Positions 6,983 through 9,651 of a stretch of DNA of 9,651 nucleotides are shown here, piece by piece; positions within the stretch are counted from its first letter, which is position 1, and every line of letters begins with the position of its first letter. Both the position numbers and the translations under genes were made by a program. The DNA comes from Actinomyces sp. (GTDB lineage Bacteria > Actinomycetota > Acidimicrobiia > Acidimicrobiales > Aldehydirespiratoraceae). The notes below the pieces were generated by a model. It searched no databases and was not told where the DNA came from. It was given only the letters and a program-made list of their open reading frames with translations. The stretch covers positions 1-9,651 of the forward strand of contig RFFY01000703.1 in NCBI GenBank assembly GCA_003697065.1. The letters are read 5' to 3'.

Positions 6983-7627
6983 GTGGCCGAACGCGCACTG
7001 ATCGAGGGTCGTCCCGTCCTCGTCGTCATCGACATCCAGGGGGGAGAAGGCGCCGTCGGTGCCGAGGGTCCCGCCATCCCGCTGATGCCGGGCTACGACG
7101 CGGCCCTGGCCCGGGCCCCCGAGCTGGTGGCCGCCGCCCGCACCCACGGAATTCCCGTCGTGTTCTTCCAGGAGGCCCACCGCCGCGACCTCGTCGACTT
7201 CGGCCGGGAGCTCGACGGGGTGGAGGGCGTGCACCTCCTCGAGGGCGATCCGGGCACCGAGCTCGACCCCCGCCTCGGCGTCGGCCCCGAGGACTATGTC
7301 ATCCGCAAGCGTCGCTACTCGTGCTTCTTCGGTACCGACTTCGAGATCCTGCTGCGGGGGCTGGGCGCGGAGACCCTGTTCCTCATCGGTGGACACACCG
7401 ACGTGTGTGTGCACTACACCTTCGTCGACGCCCACCAGCGTGACTACCACTGCCGGGTGGTGGAGGACTGTGTGGCGGGCTCGAGTGTCCGTGCCCACGA
7501 AGCCGCTCTCGAGGCGATGGCCTACCTCCAGAGCCGGGCCCGGTGCACGGTCGACGAGGTTCTCGCCGCCTTCGCCGCTCACGCCGCGCGCGGCGCGCCG
7601 TCACAGGGAGTCGAGTCCGGCGCGTAG
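6983..7627 (+). CDS. isochorismatase-fold cysteine hydrolase
   Basis: A 214-aa protein beginning GTG-Ala-Glu-Arg, a normal length for the family. The catalytic triad is visible: Asp17 in VLVVIDIQ, Lys109 in IRKRRYSCFFGTDFE, and nucleophile Cys142 in LIGGHTDVCV, with the Gly-His before it in the usual cis-peptide region. Relatives hydrolyse C-N or enol-ether bonds in small molecules (N-carbamoyl compounds, nicotinamide, isochorismate). The His/Asp metal ligands of nicotinamidases are not evident (QEAHRRDLVDFGRELDG occupies that region), so nicotinamidase is unlikely; the substrate is unknown. It follows the GT2 gene by 46 bp on the same strand and may be the last gene of the polysaccharide operon. 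Its final 27 bp overlap the end of the convergent arsR-like gene. A role in glycan synthesis is only suggested by position. Confidence 0.85.
   Translation: MAERALIEGRPVLVVIDIQGGEGAVGAEGPAIPLMPGYDAALARAPELVAAARTHGIPVVFFQEAHRRDLVDFGRELDGVEGVHLLEGDPGTELDPRLGVGPEDYVIRKRRYSCFFGTDFEILLRGLGAETLFLIGGHTDVCVHYTFVDAHQRDYHCRVVEDCVAGSSVRAHEAALEAMAYLQSRARCTVDEVLAAFAAHAARGAPSQGVESGA
7582..7595. terminator. perfect GC palindrome at the convergent gene ends
   Basis: CGCCGCGCGCGGCG is a perfect 14-bp palindrome just inside the hydrolase gene and 6 bp beyond the stop of the convergent arsR-like gene. It could fold as a short stem in either transcript and serve as a bidirectional terminator or pause. There is no U-tract, and the sequence is also coding (the AAHAARGA region of the hydrolase), so chance is a real alternative. 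Confidence 0.25.
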
Positions 7628-7984
7628 GGCGGCGAGGCCCGAGCGGTCGATGCAGTAGCGGGTACGGGGTCCCTCGATCTCACCGCGCACGAGTCCGGCC
7701 TCGCGCAGTATCCGCAGATGCTCCGACACCGTGGACTGGGCGAGAGGGAATTCGGCCACCAGCTCGCCCGTGACGCAGGCGTCCCGCTCGGCGAGGACCC
7801 GCAGGATGGCGACACGGGCGGGATGCCCCAGGGCTTTGGCCAGGGTGGCCAGGGTGGCGTCGTCGGGGACGGCGACCGCCTCGGGGGCGGGCGGCGTCGC
7901 ACAGACCTCGTCGCCGACGCCGCTGCCGGAGGCGGGGGTCTCGCCGGCGTCGGACGCTGCTGGTGGTGCGGGCATGGTCGTCAT
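7601..7984 (-). CDS. arsR: ArsR/SmtB-family arsenic-responsive repressor
   Basis: A 127-aa winged-helix regulator. The start ATG (7984) overlaps the acr3 stop as ATGA, implying translational coupling; a second ATG 9 nt later is the alternative. Residues 41-127 are the ArsR fold: LAKALGHPARVAILRVLAERDACVTGELV, then the DNA-recognition helix region LAQSTVSEHLRILREAGLV, and the wing EGPRTRYCID. Residues 1-40 are an Ala/Pro-rich extension that is probably flexible. The classic CVC metalloid site of plasmid ArsR proteins is absent. The cysteines are 28, 70 and 111, a plausible alternative three-sulfur site for As(III)/Sb(III). Being co-transcribed with the permease, it likely represses the operon and releases DNA on binding arsenite. 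The metal specificity is inferred from the acr3 partner. Confidence 0.87.
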   Translation of the reverse strand: MTTMPAPPAASDAGETPASGSGVGDEVCATPPAPEAVAVPDDATLATLAKALGHPARVAILRVLAERDACVTGELVAEFPLAQSTVSEHLRILREAGLVRGEIEGPRTRYCIDRSGLAALRAGLDSL

Positions 7985-9135
7985 GATGACGTATTCGGGC
8001 GGCGTTCGCCGTCGGTGACGGGCGGGGCGTGGGGACGGAGATCGTCGGTGCCGGGATAGAAGCGTCGGCGGGCCCGGAGGGCGACGTAGACGAGGCCGAC
8101 GAGGACGGGTACCTCGATCAGGGGTCCCACCACCCCGGCGAGGGCCTGGCCCGACGAGACCCCGAACACGCCGATGGCGACGGCGATGGCCAGCTCGAAG
8201 TTGTTGCCCGCCGCGGTGAAGGCGATGGAGGCGTTGCGCTCGTAGGGGAAGCCGAGGCGGACCCCCAGCAGGAAGGCTCCGCCCCACATGACGGCGAAGT
8301 AGGCGACCAGGGGCACGGCGATGCGGGCCACGTCGAAGGGGGCGGAGGTGATGGCGTCGCCCTGGAGGGCGAAGAGGATCACGACGGTGAACAACAGGCC
8401 GTACAAGGCGACGGGTCCGATGCGGGGCAGGAAGGTGTTCTCGTACCAGTCGACGCCGCGGCGGGACTCGCCGACGAGACGCGTCACGGCCCCGGCCACC
8501 AGGGGTATCCCGAGAAAGACGAGCACCGACCTGGTGATCTCCCAGACGGTCACGTCGATGCCGGAACTGTCGAGGCCGAGCCAGCCGGGGAGCAGCTCGA
8601 GGTAGAAGTAGCCCAGAAGGGAGTAGGCGGCGATCTGGAACACGGAGTTGATGGCGACGAGCACGGCGGCCAGTTCGCGGCTGCCGCACGCCAGCTCGTT
8701 CCAGATGAGCACCATGGCGATGCAGCGGGCGAGGCCCACGATGATCAGACCCGTGCGGTAGGCGGGCAGGTCGGGCAGAAAGATCCAGGCCAGGGTGAAC
8801 ATCAGGGCTGGTCCGACGACCCAGTTGAGGACCAGGGACAGGGTCAGGGAGCGGGGCTCGATCTCCCCGCCGATACGGCTGTAGCGCACCTTGGCCAACA
8901 CGGGGTACATCATCGCCAGCAGGCCGATGGCGATGGGGAGCGAGACGGTGTCGATCTTCACCCGGTCGAGGGTGTCGTCGAGTCCGGGGAGGAGGCGACC
9001 GAGTAGGAGGCCGGTGACCATGGCGAGTCCGATCCACGCCGGCAGGTAGCGGTCGAGGGTCGAGAGGCGGCGGGTGACGGTGGCGGCGCCGTCGGCGGTC
9101 ATCGACGGGGTGGGTACCGGTGGTGCGTCGGACAT
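7981..9135 (-). CDS. acr3: Acr3-family arsenite efflux permease
   Basis: A 384-aa integral membrane protein with about 10 hydrophobic segments, the normal plan for Acr3 (bile acid/arsenite transporter superfamily), which exports As(OH)3, and in some members antimonite, by a proton-driven mechanism. The two hallmark sites are intact: the substrate Cys138 in GLARCIAMVLIWNELACG and Glu314 in AAGNNFELAIAVAIG, matching the essential Cys and Glu studied in other Acr3 proteins. I chose ATG 9135; a GTG at 9207 in the same frame would add 24 residues, but would place the candidate operator inside the gene. Neither start has a strong Shine-Dalgarno. The stop overlaps the arsR start, so the two form an operon. 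No arsenate reductase is in the window, so arsenate reduction must be encoded elsewhere if present. Confidence 0.93.
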   Translation of the reverse strand: MSDAPPVPTPSMTADGAATVTRRLSTLDRYLPAWIGLAMVTGLLLGRLLPGLDDTLDRVKIDTVSLPIAIGLLAMMYPVLAKVRYSRIGGEIEPRSLTLSLVLNWVVGPALMFTLAWIFLPDLPAYRTGLIIVGLARCIAMVLIWNELACGSRELAAVLVAINSVFQIAAYSLLGYFYLELLPGWLGLDSSGIDVTVWEITRSVLVFLGIPLVAGAVTRLVGESRRGVDWYENTFLPRIGPVALYGLLFTVVILFALQGDAITSAPFDVARIAVPLVAYFAVMWGGAFLLGVRLGFPYERNASIAFTAAGNNFELAIAVAIGVFGVSSGQALAGVVGPLIEVPVLVGLVYVALRARRRFYPGTDDLRPHAPPVTDGERRPNTSS

Positions 9136-9156
9136 GGCGGGAAGGGTAGCCGGCGG

Positions 9157-9188
9157 TGATCGGAGATCGTCGATCAGCGATATATCGC
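9157..9188. promoter_or_regulatory. candidate ArsR operator and acr3 promoter region
   Basis: GCGATATATCGC (9177-9188) is a perfect 12-bp palindrome and the most AT-rich spot of the region. Next to it, TGATCG (9157-9162) and CGATCA (9171-9176) form a second inverted repeat with an 8-nt spacer. On the - strand the palindrome contains TATATC, which could be the -10 of acr3; I see no good -35. It sits 22-53 bp upstream of acr3 ATG 9135, where an ArsR dimer would block transcription. ArsR/SmtB operators are often AT-rich dyads of this kind. Function is inferred. Confidence 0.5.
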
Positions 9189-9192
9189 CGAC

Positions 9193-9221
9193 TTGCGAGT
9201 CCTGCACATCTGTTCAATACT
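9193..9221 (+). promoter_or_regulatory. candidate promoter of the tetR-like gene
   Basis: TTGCGA (9193-9198) and AATACT (9216-9221) are separated by exactly 17 nt, each matching 4 of 6 consensus positions of a sigma-70/SigA promoter. The expected transcription start falls at or next to the ATG at 9229, and there is no Shine-Dalgarno before that ATG. Both points suggest a leaderless mRNA, which is common in actinobacteria. Confidence 0.45.
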
Positions 9222-9239
9222 GCTGAACATGCGTTCAGC
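9211..9239. promoter_or_regulatory. two overlapping dyads, likely autoregulatory TetR operator
   Basis: TGTTCA (9211-9216) pairs with TGAACA (9224-9229) across 7 nt, and GCTGAAC (9222-9228) pairs with GTTCAGC (9233-9239) across 4 nt. All arms match perfectly and share the middle half-site. The dyad centres, 9220 and 9230.5, are 10.5 bp apart. The element covers the putative -10 and the start codon of the TetR-family gene, where its own product would be expected to bind. Confidence 0.6.
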
Positions 9240-9651
9240 TCCCTCGGCCGAGGCGTGGCGTGACCCCCGAGGGGCCTCGACCGCCGACCGTCTCGTGGTC
9301 ACCGCCTGCCGCCTCGTCGCCGAACACGGCGAGGACGCCACCAGCTTGCGGGCGGTGGCCCAGGCGGCGGGCTGTTCCCCCTCGCTCGTCGTGCACCACT
9401 TCGGGTCGCGGGCCGGCCTGCTCGAGGCCTGCGACCGGGCCGTGGTCGCCCTGCTCGACGAGGCGCTCGCTCCCCTCCTGAACGGCGCCGATCCCGGTAC
9501 CTCCAGCGTCGAATCCGTCGCCGGTGCCCTTCTGGCCGCGGCCGACGACGATCCGGTCCTGGCCTACGCCCTGCGGAGCCTCACCGAGGGCGGCCGGGCC
9601 GGGCACCACCTCTTCGTGGCCCTCTTCGAGCACGCCCGCCGCCTGGAGGAC
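9229..9651 (+). CDS. TetR-family transcriptional regulator, 3' end outside the window
   Basis: The frame is open from ATG 9229 to the window edge, giving 141 residues without a stop; the protein continues beyond. Residues about 17-69 form the TetR DNA-binding domain: STADRLVVTACRLVAEHG, then ATSLRAVAQAAGCSPSLVVHHFGSRAGLLEACD, with the recognition helix near residues 50-56 and the family-typical HHFGSRAGLL end. The rest is the start of the helical ligand-binding domain, which is not conserved and gives no ligand. It is divergent from acr3 with 93 bp between starts. No Shine-Dalgarno precedes the ATG and a 17-nt-spaced promoter ends just upstream, suggesting leaderless translation. The overlapping dyads on its start point to self-repression. 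Its other targets may lie downstream, outside the window. Confidence 0.85.
   Translation, partial: MRSAPSAEAWRDPRGASTADRLVVTACRLVAEHGEDATSLRAVAQAAGCSPSLVVHHFGSRAGLLEACDRAVVALLDEALAPLLNGADPGTSSVESVAGALLAAADDDPVLAYALRSLTEGGRAGHHLFVALFEHARRLED

Noticed and set aside
6983..7627. Nicotinamidase as the specific function of the cysteine hydrolase.
   Set aside because: The triad is shared by the whole isochorismatase fold, but the Asp/His metal ligands of nicotinamidases are not seen in the expected region.
8029..9006. Long + strand open frame (325 aa) opposite acr3.
   Set aside because: It is the mirror of a well-supported Acr3 permease and has repetitive acidic composition typical of antisense frames.
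9136..9207. GTG 9207 as the acr3 start, adding 24 residues.
   Set aside because: The extra residues are not family-like, no ribosome site precedes the GTG, and the palindromic operator would be coding. ATG 9135 is preferred, though not proven.

Overview
The window is very GC-rich, and most of its reading frames are open on both strands. It has GTG starts, strong GGAGG ribosome sites and one apparently leaderless gene. This fits a high-GC actinobacterium. Gene content suggests an environmental lineage, perhaps Acidimicrobiia-like, but that placement is a guess. No tRNA, rRNA, CRISPR array, insertion sequence or phage gene was seen. Coding density is high and no gene-free stretch exceeds about 190 bases.

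Layout. (1) 1-387 (+) is the C-terminal end of a multi-span membrane protein cut by the window edge. (2) 449-3040 (-) is a large secreted, membrane-anchored BcsB-like protein, related to the periplasmic subunit of bacterial cellulose synthase. It converges on gene 1 and no BcsA catalytic partner is present in the window. (3) A divergent intergenic region at 3041-3190 separates it from a four-gene + strand run: a Wzx/MATE-like polysaccharide flippase (3191-4582), a GT4 glycosyltransferase (4579-5919, 4-nt overlap), a GT2 glycosyltransferase (5938-6936) and an isochorismatase-fold cysteine hydrolase (6983-7627). (4) On the - strand, an Acr3 arsenite efflux permease (7981-9135) is translationally coupled through ATGA to an ArsR-type repressor (7601-7984). 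The repressor's end overlaps the end of the hydrolase by 27 bp. (5) 9229-9651 (+) is the N-terminal part of a TetR-family regulator, running off the window and divergent from acr3.

How the parts fit. Genes 2 and 3 together look like a cell-surface polysaccharide locus: two cytoplasmic glycosyltransferases build a glycan, the flippase exports it, and a BcsB-like protein on the outer face may guide it. The pairing of BcsB with a flippase rather than a BcsA synthase is the most unusual feature. The acr3-arsR pair is a compact arsenite/antimonite resistance operon with a candidate palindromic operator. The TetR gene has two overlapping dyads one helical turn apart covering its likely -10 and start codon, consistent with tight autoregulation of a leaderless transcript.
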